A stretch of 64,000 nucleotides of DNA, taken from contig CAVOHB010000013.1 of NCBI GenBank assembly GCA_963695705.1, forward strand, positions 1-64,000, in the 5' to 3' direction. Positions 32,896 to 41,975 of the stretch are shown here, piece after piece (positions within the stretch are counted from its first letter, which is position 1; each line of letters begins with the position of its first letter). A program made the position numbers and the translations under genes. The notes under the pieces were generated by a model, which made no database searches, was not told where the DNA came from, and saw only the letters and a program-made list of their open reading frames with translations. This stretch comes from JBKPNJ01 sp963695705 (lineage in GTDB: Bacteria > Actinomycetota > Actinomycetes > Propionibacteriales > Nocardioidaceae).

Positions 32896-34254
32896 GTGGT
32901 GTCAACGGCCTTCCTCACCGACCAGTACGAACTGACCATGGTGCAGGCTGCCCTGCGCAGCGGCACCGCGAACCGCCAGGCTGTGTTCGAGCTTTTTCCG
33001 CGCAGGCTGCCAGAGGGTCGACGGTACGGCGTCGTGGCCGGCACGGGTCGGATGCTCGACGCTCTGCAGCAGTTCCGGTTCGACGAGGAGCAGCTGGACT
33101 TTCTGCGAGCACGTGACATCGTCGACGCCGCGACCCGTGACTGGCTGGCTTCGTACCGTTTCTCCGGCAGCATCTGGGGATATCGCGAGGGCGAGACCTA
33201 CTTTCCGGGCTCACCGCTGGTCGTCGTGGAGGCCGGCTTCGCGGAGGCGGTCGTCCTCGAGACGCTCATCCTGTCGATCCTCAACCACGACTCTGCCGTC
33301 GCCTCGGCGGCCTCCCGGATGACGGGCGTCGCGGAGGGCCGTCCGTGCATCGAGATGGGAGCGCGGCGGACCCACGAGGACGCGGCGGTGGCCGCAGCCC
33401 GCGCGGCCTACATCGCGGGGTTCGCCGCAACCTCGAACCTGTCGGCCGGCCGGCGATACGGGATCCCGACCGCGGGCACGAGCGCCCACGCGTTCATCCT
33501 CCTGCACGACAGCGAACGTGAGGCGTTCGGCGCACAGATCGCGGCGCTCGGCTCCGGAACGACGCTGCTCGTCGACACCTACGACATCGCCGAGGCGGTG
33601 AGGACCGCGGTCGAGATCGGCGGGCCGGAGCTCGGTGCGGTGCGCATCGACTCGGGGGACCTGCCGATGCTCGCCCGGCAGGTCCGCGAGCAGCTCGACG
33701 GTCTCGGAGCCACGAAGACGCGCATCTTCGTCACCTCAGACCTCGACGAGTACGCGATCGCCGGGCTGGCGGCCGCCCCCGTCGACGGCTACGGGGTGGG
33801 CACGTCCCTTGTCACCGGTAGCGGACACCCGACCTGCGGCTTCGTCTACAAGCTGGTGGCGCGGTCGACCTCCGACCGGGCGTCGGCGCCGTTGCAGGCG
33901 GTGGCCAAGAAGAGCCGGGAGAAGCTGTCGATCGGCGGCCGCAAGTGGGCGATGCGCCGCGTCTCGGACTCGGGCATCGCCGAGGCCGAGATCATCGGCG
34001 TCGGTCACCGCCCGCTCAGCGACGTGAACGACCGCCACCTGCTGGTCGAGCTGGTTCGGCACGGCGAGATCGTCGGCCGCGAGTCGGTGGACAGGATGCG
34101 CGAGCGGCACGTCCGCTCGGTCGCCGAGCTGCCGATGGCGGCCCACCAGCTGTCCCGCGGCGAGCCGGCGATTCCCACCGACTACCTCGGCGACGGTCGT
34201 CCGGCCGACCGGACGCCGTTCGAGTCCGTCTCCGACCGGGAGGCCCGGCCGTGA
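32896..34254 (+). CDS. pncB: Nicotinate phosphoribosyltransferase
   Basis: 452 aa NAD-salvage enzyme making nicotinate mononucleotide from nicotinate, PRPP and ATP. Motifs: TDQYELTMVQAALRSG at the N-terminus, RRLPEGRRYGVVAGTGRMLDAL, EMGARRTHEDAAVAAARAAYIAGFAATSNL, GTSAHAFILLHDSE, VDTYDIAEAV, RIDSGDLPMLARQVR. Start at GTG 32896 (32899 also possible). Overlaps pncA by 4 nt, so the two steps from nicotinamide to NaMN are co-expressed. Confidence 0.96.
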   Translation: MVSTAFLTDQYELTMVQAALRSGTANRQAVFELFPRRLPEGRRYGVVAGTGRMLDALQQFRFDEEQLDFLRARDIVDAATRDWLASYRFSGSIWGYREGETYFPGSPLVVVEAGFAEAVVLETLILSILNHDSAVASAASRMTGVAEGRPCIEMGARRTHEDAAVAAARAAYIAGFAATSNLSAGRRYGIPTAGTSAHAFILLHDSEREAFGAQIAALGSGTTLLVDTYDIAEAVRTAVEIGGPELGAVRIDSGDLPMLARQVREQLDGLGATKTRIFVTSDLDEYAIAGLAAAPVDGYGVGTSLVTGSGHPTCGFVYKLVARSTSDRASAPLQAVAKKSREKLSIGGRKWAMRRVSDSGIAEAEIIGVGHRPLSDVNDRHLLVELVRHGEIVGRESVDRMRERHVRSVAELPMAAHQLSRGEPAIPTDYLGDGRPADRTPFESVSDREARP

Positions 34255-34835
34255 CGAGGGCCCTGATCGTGGTCGACGTGCAGAACGACTTCTGCGAGGG
34301 CGGTTCGCTACCGGTTCGGGGCGGCGCCGACGTGGCATACCGGATCGGCCGGATGCTGCACGCGTGGCAGCTGGCCGGCCCGGAGGATCGAACGTACGAC
34401 GTCGTCGTTGCGACCCGCGACCATCACATCGAGCCCGGGGACCATTTCAGCGACGACCCGGACTTCGTCGACTCCTGGCCTCCGCACTGCGTGGTCGGGA
34501 CCGACGGGGAGGCGTTCCACCCCAATCTTGATCCGCAGCCTTTCGATGCGATGTTCCTGAAGGGGGAGCGTCAGGCGGCGTACTCGGGTTTCGAAGGGCG
34601 CACCGTCGACGGGACCCCGCTGTCGGACTGGCTCCGGTCCCGTGACGTCGACGTCGTCGAGATCTGCGGCATCGCCACCGACCACTGCGTGCGGGCGACC
34701 GCGCTCGACGCCCGGCGCGAGGGGTTCGCCACCGCGGTGCTGGCGGACCTGACGGCGGGTGTCGCGCCGGAGAGCAGCGAGCGGGCGGTGGCCGAGATGC
34801 GCGCCGCAGGTGTGGAGATCCAGGTCGCCGGTTAG
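34251..34835 (+). CDS. pncA: Nicotinamidase
   Basis: 194 aa, hydrolyses nicotinamide to nicotinate. Catalytic Asp in LIVVDVQNDFCEGGSLPV (residue about 9), Lys in FLKGERQAAYSGFEG, Cys in EICGIATDHCVRATALDA; metal ligands in the RDHHIEPGDHF segment. GTG start in the GTGA overlap with pncB. Makes the substrate for PncB. Confidence 0.96.
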   Translation: MTRALIVVDVQNDFCEGGSLPVRGGADVAYRIGRMLHAWQLAGPEDRTYDVVVATRDHHIEPGDHFSDDPDFVDSWPPHCVVGTDGEAFHPNLDPQPFDAMFLKGERQAAYSGFEGRTVDGTPLSDWLRSRDVDVVEICGIATDHCVRATALDARREGFATAVLADLTAGVAPESSERAVAEMRAAGVEIQVAG

Positions 34836-34862
34836 GGCCGTCCGTCGATCGGGCTGGTTCGG

Positions 34863-35711
34863 TCAGGCCTGCAGATGGCGACCGAGGAAGTCGAACGCCT
34901 CCAGCGTCTGGTCGTTCCAGAAGACCCTGGTGTGCCCACCGTCTCCGTACGACACGATCTCCGGCCGCCGCGGCAGGGAGTCGACCAGCGCGCGCACCGA
35001 GCTGTACAGGGCGTCCTCGGTGCCGCACCAGACGGCGAGCGGCGTTGGCGCGAGCGCGGCGACGGCGTCGAACACGGCGTCGCCGATCCCGACGGCGGGG
35101 CTGAACGCCGCGACCGCCCGGGCCCAGCCCGGATCCAGCTCGGCGATGCGCAGTGCGCCGTAGCCGCCCATGGACCACCCCCACAACGCCCGCCGGCCGG
35201 CGTCGTAACCCCGGTCGTCGAGCCAGCCCGGCATCTCCTCGATGACCATCCGCCGCGGATCGTCGCCGGTGGCCCGGTCGGGCTCCCAGGACTGGGCACC
35301 ACCGTCGGCACCGGCGAGCACGAACGGTTGGGTGCCCGCCTCGACCGCGGCGGTGACGAACCGGGCGAGGCCGAACGGCTCGAAGTCTGACGCGGTGGCG
35401 CTCGCGCCATGCAGCACGACGACGACCGGCAGGCCCGCGCCGTCGCCGTACCCGTGCGGAACGGCGGTGAACAGGTTCACGTCATGGCCGCGCGCCTGTG
35501 AACCGACGGTCTCCAGGTGTACCTGCCCCTCGGGCGCGTCGGGGATGTACGGGTCGGGTCTCCAACCGAGCCGGATCCGCAACGAGTCGGGCATCACGGC
35601 GTAGCCCGCGCCTCCGAGCGCCGCGATGCCGCCGAGGCCCGCGATACCGGTGAGCAGCCGCCGACGGCTCAGCACGGGCGAGCCAGCCGGTGGCGGCACG
35701 GGGTCGGGCAT
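34863..35711 (-). CDS. Exported alpha/beta-hydrolase (esterase D/antigen 85-like)
   Basis: 282 aa. N-terminal twin-arginine signal: SRRRLLTGIAGLGGIAALGGAGYAV. The hydrolase domain has an oxyanion stretch VVVLHGASATASDF, nucleophile Ser in LWGWSMGGYGALR (about residue 163), Asp in VWCGTEDALY and His in YGDGGHTRVFW. Fold and motifs resemble the esterase/mycolyltransferase-like superfamily; substrate unknown. The start is 68 nt from the divergent AAA ATPase gene. Confidence 0.88.
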   Translation of the reverse strand: MPDPVPPPAGSPVLSRRRLLTGIAGLGGIAALGGAGYAVMPDSLRIRLGWRPDPYIPDAPEGQVHLETVGSQARGHDVNLFTAVPHGYGDGAGLPVVVVLHGASATASDFEPFGLARFVTAAVEAGTQPFVLAGADGGAQSWEPDRATGDDPRRMVIEEMPGWLDDRGYDAGRRALWGWSMGGYGALRIAELDPGWARAVAAFSPAVGIGDAVFDAVAALAPTPLAVWCGTEDALYSSVRALVDSLPRRPEIVSYGDGGHTRVFWNDQTLEAFDFLGRHLQA

Positions 35712-35779
35712 GTCTCATCGTCACATGGATCCAGGAGGTCCGGGTCGTGTGTCCTGATCGCGCGACGTAGATTCGCAGC

Positions 35780-37198
35780 ATGGCAACCCCCACCACCCAA
35801 GCCCCCTCACCGGTCCCCACGATCGCCACGCGGGGTCAGCTCGCTGCGACCGGCTACCGGCACCGCGGCGTCAAGGCGGAGATCCGCGCGAACCTGCTGA
35901 CGGCGCTGCGCGAAGGCCGTCGGCCGTTCCCCGGGATCGTCGGGTTCGACGACACGGTTCTCCCGGACCTCGAACGGGCCTTGCTCGCTGGCCACGACTC
36001 CGTACTCCTCGGTGAACGCGGCCAGGGCAAGACCCGCATCATGCGGACGATCGCGGGCCTGCTCGACGAATGGACCCCGGTCGTCGCCGGCTGCGAGATC
36101 AACGACGACCCGATGGAGCCGGTGTGCGTGCGGTGCCTCGGACTCCTCGAGGAGCTCGGTGACGAGCTGCCGGTGTCGTGGTGGCACCGCAACCGCAGGT
36201 ACGGTGAGAAGCTGGCCACACCCGACACCAGCGTCGGCGACCTGATCGGTGACGTCGACCCGATCAAGGTGGCCGAGGGTCGCACGCTCGGTGACCCGGA
36301 GACTGTCCACTATGGTCTGCTTCCTCGCGCCAACCGGGGTGTGTTCGGCATCAACGAGCTGCCGGACCTCGCCGAACGGATCCAGGTGGCACTCTTCAAC
36401 GTGCTCGAGGAACGCGATATCCAGGTGCGCGGGTACGCTCTCCGGCTGCCGTTGGACCTGCTGCTCGTCGCCTCGGCGAACCCGGAGGACTACACCAACC
36501 GCGGCCGGATCATCACACCGCTGAAGGACCGCTTCGGTGCCGAGATCCGCACGCACTACCTCGACGAGGTCGACCAGGAGATCGCCCTGATCAGCCAGGA
36601 GTCGGAGCTGGTCGCGGAGGTGCCGCAGCACCTGCTGGAGGTGATCGCGCGGTTCGTGTACGAGCTGCGCGGCTCGAACGCGATCGACCAGCGGTCCGGC
36701 ATATCGGCCCGGTTCGGAGTCGCCGCCGCGGAGGGCGTTGCCGCCTCCGCGCTGCGCCGGATGGCCCGACGCGGCGAGGACGACCCTGTCGCGAGGATCA
36801 GCGACCTGCCCGACGTCGTCCCGACGTTGCGGGGCAAGGTCGAGTTCGAGATGGGCGAGGAGGGACGCGAGCACGAGGTCCTGGCCCACCTGCTGCGCAT
36901 CGCGATCGCCGCGACGTTCCGCGAGCACCTCAGGGGGCTGGATCTTGCCGGTTTCACCGAGCGGTTCGCCTCCGGCAACACAGTCGAAACCGGTCCGCTC
37001 GTACCGGCCCCGGAGCTGCTCGAGCAGCTCGGAGGCGTGCCCGGGCTGGCGGGTGTCCTGGAGCGACTCGGCGTCGACGAGGACAACGTGTCGCGCGGAC
37101 AGGTCGCCGCCGCCGTCGAGCTGGTGCTCGAAGGACTGCACCTGACCCGACGGCTGTCGAAGGAAACCGTCGACGGCGTGACGATCTACGGGAGCTGA
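35780..37198 (+). CDS. MoxR/ChlI-type AAA+ ATPase
   Basis: 472 aa. Walker A GERGQGKTRI (about residues 77-86), GVFGINELPDLAERIQVALFNVLEERDIQVRGY containing Walker B (FGINELPD; the usual DE is NE here) and sensor 1 LLVASANPEDYTNRG, then RFGAEIRTHY and arginine-finger region. Like magnesium-chelatase subunit I but without other chelatase genes. The VWA protein next door starts 5 nt later, forming an AAA-VWA pair, usually a chaperone or metal-insertion machine for unknown clients. Confidence 0.92.
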   Translation: MATPTTQAPSPVPTIATRGQLAATGYRHRGVKAEIRANLLTALREGRRPFPGIVGFDDTVLPDLERALLAGHDSVLLGERGQGKTRIMRTIAGLLDEWTPVVAGCEINDDPMEPVCVRCLGLLEELGDELPVSWWHRNRRYGEKLATPDTSVGDLIGDVDPIKVAEGRTLGDPETVHYGLLPRANRGVFGINELPDLAERIQVALFNVLEERDIQVRGYALRLPLDLLLVASANPEDYTNRGRIITPLKDRFGAEIRTHYLDEVDQEIALISQESELVAEVPQHLLEVIARFVYELRGSNAIDQRSGISARFGVAAAEGVAASALRRMARRGEDDPVARISDLPDVVPTLRGKVEFEMGEEGREHEVLAHLLRIAIAATFREHLRGLDLAGFTERFASGNTVETGPLVPAPELLEQLGGVPGLAGVLERLGVDEDNVSRGQVAAAVELVLEGLHLTRRLSKETVDGVTIYGS

Positions 37199-37203
37199 CC
37201 GGC

Positions 37204-39246
37204 GTGAGCAAGAGCGGGCGACCACCGGGCGGAGGCAGGTTCCGCTACGGCACGTGGCGCGGCGGGGCAGACCCGCTGGCGCCGCCGTTCGACGTGCGCG
37301 CGGCCGTCGACGAGATCGGTGAGGACGTGCTCGCCGGCAGCAGCCTGCGTGAGGCGCTGCAGGAGTTCCTGCGGCGCGGTGCTGACGGAAGACGCGGCTT
37401 GGACGAGCTCCGACGCGACGTCCGGCGACGACGGCGACAGCTGCAGCGCAGCGGCAACCTTGCCGGGACGCTCGACCGGGTTCGCGCCATGCTCGACCAG
37501 GCTCTCGCCGCGGAACGGGAGAGCCTGGCGGAGGATCCGTCCGACGAGTCGCGGCTGGCGGAGATGACCCTCGACTCGCTGCCGGACGACACCGCCGGTG
37601 CGGTTCGTGACCTGGCGGACTACGACTGGCGGTCGGCGGATGCCCGAGCGCAGTACGAACAGATACAGCAGCTCCTGCGTCGCGAGGTCCTCGACGCCAG
37701 GTTCGCCGGCATGCGGGAGGCGTTGTCCAGTCAGGATCCCGAAGCGATGCAGCGCGTACGCGACATGCTCTCCGACCTCAACCAGCTGCTCGCCTCGCAC
37801 GCACGGGGTGAGGACACCACCGAGCAGTTCGGGCAGTTCATGGAACGACACGGTGAGTTCTTTCCCGAGAACCCCAAGGACACCGACGACCTGATCGACC
37901 TGCTCGCTCGGCGGCAGGCCGCTGCCGAACGGCTGATGCGCTCGCTGACACCGGAGCAGCGCGACGAACTGTCCCAGCTGATGGCGCAGGCGCTCGGCGA
38001 CCTCGACCTGGAAAGCGAGCTGGCCCAGCTGCACGCCAACCTCGAGGCGCTGCGACCCGGGCTCGGCCAGGGTCCGCCGGTCGACATGCGCGGCGACGAG
38101 CCGCTCGGATATGGACAGGCCGTGGGTGCGGTGGCGGACCTCGCGGACCTCGAGGCGCTCGACCAGCAGCTGTCACAGGACTATCCCGGCTCGACCCTGG
38201 ACGACATCGACCTCGAGGCGTTGGGGCGGCATCTCGCGCCGTCGGCGGTCGAGGATCTTCGGGCGCTGCGCGACCTGGAGCGCGAGCTGGAGCGGCAGGG
38301 GTATGTGCGCCGTGACCGCGACGGCATGACGATGACGCCGAAGGCGCTGCGCCGGCTCGGGGAGACCGCGCTGCGACGCATCTTCGCCGATCTCGACGCC
38401 ACGGGCAGGGGCGAGCACGACGACCAGCGCACCGGCGCGGCCGACGAGCGGACCGGCGCGAGCCTGCGTTGGCAGTACGGCGACGAGCGGCCGATCGACG
38501 CCGTGCGTACCGTGCACAACGCCGTGCTCCGCAGCGCAGCCGAAGGGTCCGCCGAGGCCTCCGCCTCCCGCCCGTCCGGCGCCGCCGGTGATCCGGTCGG
38601 GGCCCCTGCGCTGGTCCGGCTCGACGTCGAGGACTTCGCGGTCGCGGAGACCGAACGTCGTACCGCCGCCGCCGTCGCGCTCTGCGTCGACCTGTCCTTC
38701 TCGATGTTCCAGGAGGACCGCTGGGGACCGATGAAGCAGACGGCGCTGGCGCTGTCCCACCTGGTCGCGACGCGGTTCCGGCAGGACGCCCTGCAGATCA
38801 TCGGGTTCGACCGCCTCGCCAGGCGGCTGACCCCTGTCCAGCTGGCCGAGGTCGAACCGGAGTGGGTGCAGGGCACCAACCTGCATCACGCGCTGATGCT
38901 CGCGGGCCAGCATCTGCGGCGCCACCCCGATGCCGAGCCGGTGATCCTGGTGGTGACGGACGGAGAGCCGACGGCGCACCTGACCTCGAACGGCAGCCCG
39001 TACTTCAAGTGGCCCACCACGCGCAGCACGCTGGTGGCGACCGTCGGTGAGATCGATGCGGTGACGCGCTACGGGGCGACGCTCAACATCTTCATGCTGG
39101 GCGAGGATGAGGGCCTGGTCCGGTTCGTCGACTCAGTGGCCCGACGCAACGGCGGGCGCGTGTTCACCCCCGAGCTGGGTCGGCTCGGCGAGTACGTCGT
39201 CACCGACTACCTCAGGGCTCGCCAGGGGCGGCGGCGTACCGCCTGA
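37204..39246 (+). CDS. VWA domain protein partner of the AAA+ ATPase
   Basis: 680 aa. Residues 1-440 are mainly helical, rich in Arg, Asp and Gln (REALQEFLRRGADGRRGLDEL, LLASHARGEDTTEQFGQFMERHGEFF), perhaps coiled coil. The C-terminal VWA domain (about 490-680) has a MIDAS-like site: LCVDLSFSMFQ (DxSxS), EWVQGTNLHHALML (T) and LVVTDGEPTAHL (D-G). Also similar to the D subunit of Mg-chelatase. Cytoplasmic; no signal. Function of the pair unresolved. Confidence 0.9.
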   Translation: MSKSGRPPGGGRFRYGTWRGGADPLAPPFDVRAAVDEIGEDVLAGSSLREALQEFLRRGADGRRGLDELRRDVRRRRRQLQRSGNLAGTLDRVRAMLDQALAAERESLAEDPSDESRLAEMTLDSLPDDTAGAVRDLADYDWRSADARAQYEQIQQLLRREVLDARFAGMREALSSQDPEAMQRVRDMLSDLNQLLASHARGEDTTEQFGQFMERHGEFFPENPKDTDDLIDLLARRQAAAERLMRSLTPEQRDELSQLMAQALGDLDLESELAQLHANLEALRPGLGQGPPVDMRGDEPLGYGQAVGAVADLADLEALDQQLSQDYPGSTLDDIDLEALGRHLAPSAVEDLRALRDLERELERQGYVRRDRDGMTMTPKALRRLGETALRRIFADLDATGRGEHDDQRTGAADERTGASLRWQYGDERPIDAVRTVHNAVLRSAAEGSAEASASRPSGAAGDPVGAPALVRLDVEDFAVAETERRTAAAVALCVDLSFSMFQEDRWGPMKQTALALSHLVATRFRQDALQIIGFDRLARRLTPVQLAEVEPEWVQGTNLHHALMLAGQHLRRHPDAEPVILVVTDGEPTAHLTSNGSPYFKWPTTRSTLVATVGEIDAVTRYGATLNIFMLGEDEGLVRFVDSVARRNGGRVFTPELGRLGEYVVTDYLRARQGRRRTA

Positions 39247-39284
39247 GTCATGTCGCGGCGGCGGATCGGGATGAGGTGGTGGGG

Positions 39285-39698
39285 TCAGCCGGCGATGAAC
39301 GACAGCCGGACCTGGCGGACCTCGTTGTCGACGTTGAGGTCGACCAGGCAGATGCTCTGCCAGGTGCCCAAGGTCAACCGTCCGTCCAGGACCGGGATGG
39401 TGGCATACGGGGGGATCAGCGCCGGCATCACGTGCGAGCGTCCGTGACCGGGAGAGCCGTGCCGATGACGCCACCGGTCATCCGATGGCAGCAACGTCTC
39501 GAGCGCCCGGATCAGGTCGTCGTCGCTGCCGGCGCCGGTCTCGAGTATCGCGATGCCCGCCGTGGCGTGCGGCACGAACAGGTGGAGCAGGCCGTCGTCG
39601 CCGCGGCGCAGGAAGGACGCGCACTTCCCGGTGATGTCGACGACGGCATCGGCTGAACCGGTGTCGATGGAGATGGTGTCGGTACGCACAAGGCACAT
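39285..39698 (-). CDS. YjbQ/UPF0047 family protein (secondary thiamine-phosphate synthase type)
   Basis: 137 aa beta-rich protein. Conserved signature near the middle: LFVPHATAGIAILETGAGSDDDL, followed by SPGHGRSHVMPALIPPYATIPVLDGRLTLGTWQSICLVDL. The His, Glu, His and Ser-His-Met pattern marks the UPF0047 active site; E. coli YjbQ has weak thiamine-phosphate synthase activity, so that name is tentative. ATG 39698; convergent with the VWA gene, and preceded by 21-nt direct repeats. Confidence 0.92.
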   Translation of the reverse strand: MCLVRTDTISIDTGSADAVVDITGKCASFLRRGDDGLLHLFVPHATAGIAILETGAGSDDDLIRALETLLPSDDRWRHRHGSPGHGRSHVMPALIPPYATIPVLDGRLTLGTWQSICLVDLNVDNEVRQVRLSFIAG

Positions 39699-39729
39699 CG
39701 TGACAGGTGCCGGATGGAGGTGCCGAAAC

Positions 39730-39781
39730 TGTCGGATCGCGTGGGATAAGTGTCGGATCGCGTGAGATAAGTGTCGGATCG
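39730..39781. repeat. 21-bp direct repeat (2.5 units) upstream of the YjbQ gene
   Basis: TGTCGGATCGCGTGGGATAAG at 39730-39750, the same with one change at 39751-39771, and a partial third unit to 39781. Period of 21 bp, about two helical turns. Between hmgA (end 39821) and the YjbQ start. No function assigned. Confidence 0.8.
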
Positions 39782-39820
39782 TGGGGCTGGGAGGGCGGCG
39801 GCGGGGGGTCGGGGCGGGGG

Positions 39821-41032
39821 TCAGGGGCGGTTGGCCCAGCTCCAGGCGTAGGCCTCGTCCTCGCTGGCGGTTCCGGCCTCGCCGAGCTCGAGCGGGCGGA
39901 ACGTGTCGACCATCACGGCCAGCTCGTCGAAGTACTCCTTGCCCAGCGATGCCTCGATCGCACTCGGCTGCGGGCCGTGGGCGTACCCACCGGGGTGCAA
40001 CGAGATCGAGCCGATGCCGATCCCCGATCCCTTGCGCGACTCGTAGTCGCCGGCGACGTAGAACATCACCTCGTCGGAGTCGACGTTGGAGTGGTAGTAG
40101 GGCACGGGGACCGCCAGCGGGTGGTAGTCCACCTTGCGCGGGCAGAAGTTGCAGACCACGAAGTTCGCTGCCTCGAAGACCTGGTGGACCGGCGGCGGCT
40201 GGTGGATGCGACCGGTGATCGGTTCGAAGTCGCTGACGTTGAACGTGTACGGGTACAGACATCCGTCCCACCCAACGACGTCGAACGGGTGCGTTGCGTA
40301 CATCATTCGTGTTCCGACGATGCCCGCCTGGGCCCCCGGTCCGCTGCCCCGGTGCTTGACGAGCACCTCAACGTCGTCGCCGGTCTGGACCAGCGGTTCA
40401 TGCGGAGGGTGCAGGTCGCGTTCGCAGTACGGCGCGTGCTCGAGGAACTGGCCGAATCTCGACAGGTAGCGCTTGGGCGGGCTGATGTGGCTGTTCGCCT
40501 CGATCGCGTACAACCGGACCGGCTGGCCGGAGTCCGAGTGCGGGATCCAGCGGTGCGTGCTCGCCCGCGGGATGACAACGTAGTCACCGGGCCTCGCCTT
40601 CAGCAGCCCGAAGACCGTCTCGACGGTGGCGCTCCCGGACTCGACGAACACGCACTCGTCACCGATCGCGTTGCGGTAGTAGGGGGACACCTCGCCCGCG
40701 GCGACGTAGGAGATGCGCACGTCGCCGTTGCCCATCACCAGACGACGGTCGTTCACCGCGTCGCGCGACTTCCAGTCCTGTCCGGTCGTCAGGTCGTGCA
40801 GCTTGAGGTGCCGGGGCTTGAGCGGGTGGTTCGGCTGGGTCATGAGGTCGGGGAGCTCCCAGACCTGGGAGTCGACGATCGCCGACGGCACCCCGCGGTG
40901 GTAGAGGAGCGAGGCGTCGGAGGAGAACCCCTCCTCACCCATCAGCTCCTCGTAGAGCAGCGACCCCCGCTCGTTGCGGAACTGGGTGTGTCGTTTGGGG
41001 GGTACGTCGCCCAGACGCTGGTAGTGAGCCAT
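39821..41032 (-). CDS. hmgA: Homogentisate 1,2-dioxygenase
   Basis: 403 aa cupin Fe(II) dioxygenase opening homogentisate to maleylacetoacetate. Segments: RHTQFRNERGSLLYEELMGEEGF, ARPGDYVVIPRASTHRWIP, HPFDVVGWDGCLYPYTFNVSDFEPITGRIHQPPPVHQVFEA, PYYHSNVDSDEVMFYVAGDYESR, SISLHPGGYAHGPQPS with metal-ligand His and Glu. Start at ATG 41032; divergent from fahA and its partner, with 73 nt between. Confidence 0.95.
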   Translation of the reverse strand: MAHYQRLGDVPPKRHTQFRNERGSLLYEELMGEEGFSSDASLLYHRGVPSAIVDSQVWELPDLMTQPNHPLKPRHLKLHDLTTGQDWKSRDAVNDRRLVMGNGDVRISYVAAGEVSPYYRNAIGDECVFVESGSATVETVFGLLKARPGDYVVIPRASTHRWIPHSDSGQPVRLYAIEANSHISPPKRYLSRFGQFLEHAPYCERDLHPPHEPLVQTGDDVEVLVKHRGSGPGAQAGIVGTRMMYATHPFDVVGWDGCLYPYTFNVSDFEPITGRIHQPPPVHQVFEAANFVVCNFCPRKVDYHPLAVPVPYYHSNVDSDEVMFYVAGDYESRKGSGIGIGSISLHPGGYAHGPQPSAIEASLGKEYFDELAVMVDTFRPLELGEAGTASEDEAYAWSWANRP

Positions 41033-41105
41033 GCGTGCACCATCCGCTGTACGATTATCGGACAAGAATGATCGCTCACCAACACGATGCGCTACAGTCG
41101 GCGCC

Positions 41106-41975
41106 GTGTCAACCTTCGCCGGATTTCTCGACGACGCAGCGATGTTCCCACCCGGCGACGCACCGACGGAAGCGGCACTGGAGGCGCACCGACGCTACCG
41201 CGCCGAGCCGATCGGCGCGCTGCTCGGACCCCTGCTGTGTGCCGATTCCCGGCTCCCCGAGCTCGCCACCGCGCTGACCCGCGACCCTGCCGCGACGCCG
41301 GTGCCGCTCGGCGTCGTCGTGACCGGCGGGGCGGGGGCGATCGGACCGGCCATCGCCTGGGCATCGCGCACCCCTCTCACCGAGCTGAGCAGCATCGAGG
41401 TCGCGCTGCGCGACGAGGACGACCTGGGGCACAACGCCCGCCGGGTATGCACCGTCTTGTCGAACGAGCTGCCCCCGGATGTGACCGCGTTCATCGAGAC
41501 CCCTCGCACCGGCGCCCGGATCGCCTCGCCGGCATGGGGGTCGGCGCTGGATGTGATCGCGGAGTCCGGCCACTGCGTCAAGTACCGGACCGGCGGTCCG
41601 GACCACGCGGCGTTCCCCGACGAGGTCGAGCTGGCGCGTCTCATCACCGCCGCACTCGACCGGGAGCTCGCGTTCAAATGCACCGCCGGCCTGCACCACG
41701 CGATCCGATCGACGACCGGGGACGCCGCCGAACAGCACGGGTTCCTCAACATCCTGCTCGCCACCCGGGCCTCGCTCGACGGTGCCACGGTCGACGAGGT
41801 CGCCGATGTACTCGCCAGGCGTGAGCCTGACCAGATCGTCTCAGCGGTCGGGCAGCTCGACGGACCGGCCGGTGTGTCCACTCGTCGGTGGTTCAGGTCG
41901 TTCGGGACATGCAGCATCACCGAACCCGTCGACGACCTGGTGGCGCTCGGCCTGCTCGGCAAGCAGGCGGCATGA
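41106..41975 (+). CDS. Conserved protein of unknown function encoded with fahA
   Basis: 289 aa. Start GTG 41106. No signal or membrane segments. Motifs: TFAGFLDDAAMFPPGDAP at the N-terminus, VTAFIETPRTG, GHCVKYRTGGPDHAAFPDEVELARLI, AFKCTAGLHHAIRS and HGFLNILLATRASLDGA. The alternating strand-helix pattern with Glu, Lys, His and Asp at strand ends resembles a TIM barrel. Its stop overlaps the fahA start (ATGA), so it is co-translated with fumarylacetoacetase and next to hmgA. No maleylacetoacetate isomerase gene is recognisable in the window; this protein is a candidate for that missing step, but this is inference. Confidence 0.85.
   Translation: MSTFAGFLDDAAMFPPGDAPTEAALEAHRRYRAEPIGALLGPLLCADSRLPELATALTRDPAATPVPLGVVVTGGAGAIGPAIAWASRTPLTELSSIEVALRDEDDLGHNARRVCTVLSNELPPDVTAFIETPRTGARIASPAWGSALDVIAESGHCVKYRTGGPDHAAFPDEVELARLITAALDRELAFKCTAGLHHAIRSTTGDAAEQHGFLNILLATRASLDGATVDEVADVLARREPDQIVSAVGQLDGPAGVSTRRWFRSFGTCSITEPVDDLVALGLLGKQAA

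Noticed and set aside
31491..33173. 560-aa minus-strand open frame
   Set aside because: Only its end is Mec; the rest spans the 5' part of DUF2017 in phase by chance and antisense pncB. Mec starts at 31925.
39730..39781. Possible CRISPR-like repeat
   Set aside because: Direct repeats are adjacent with no spacers and no cas genes.
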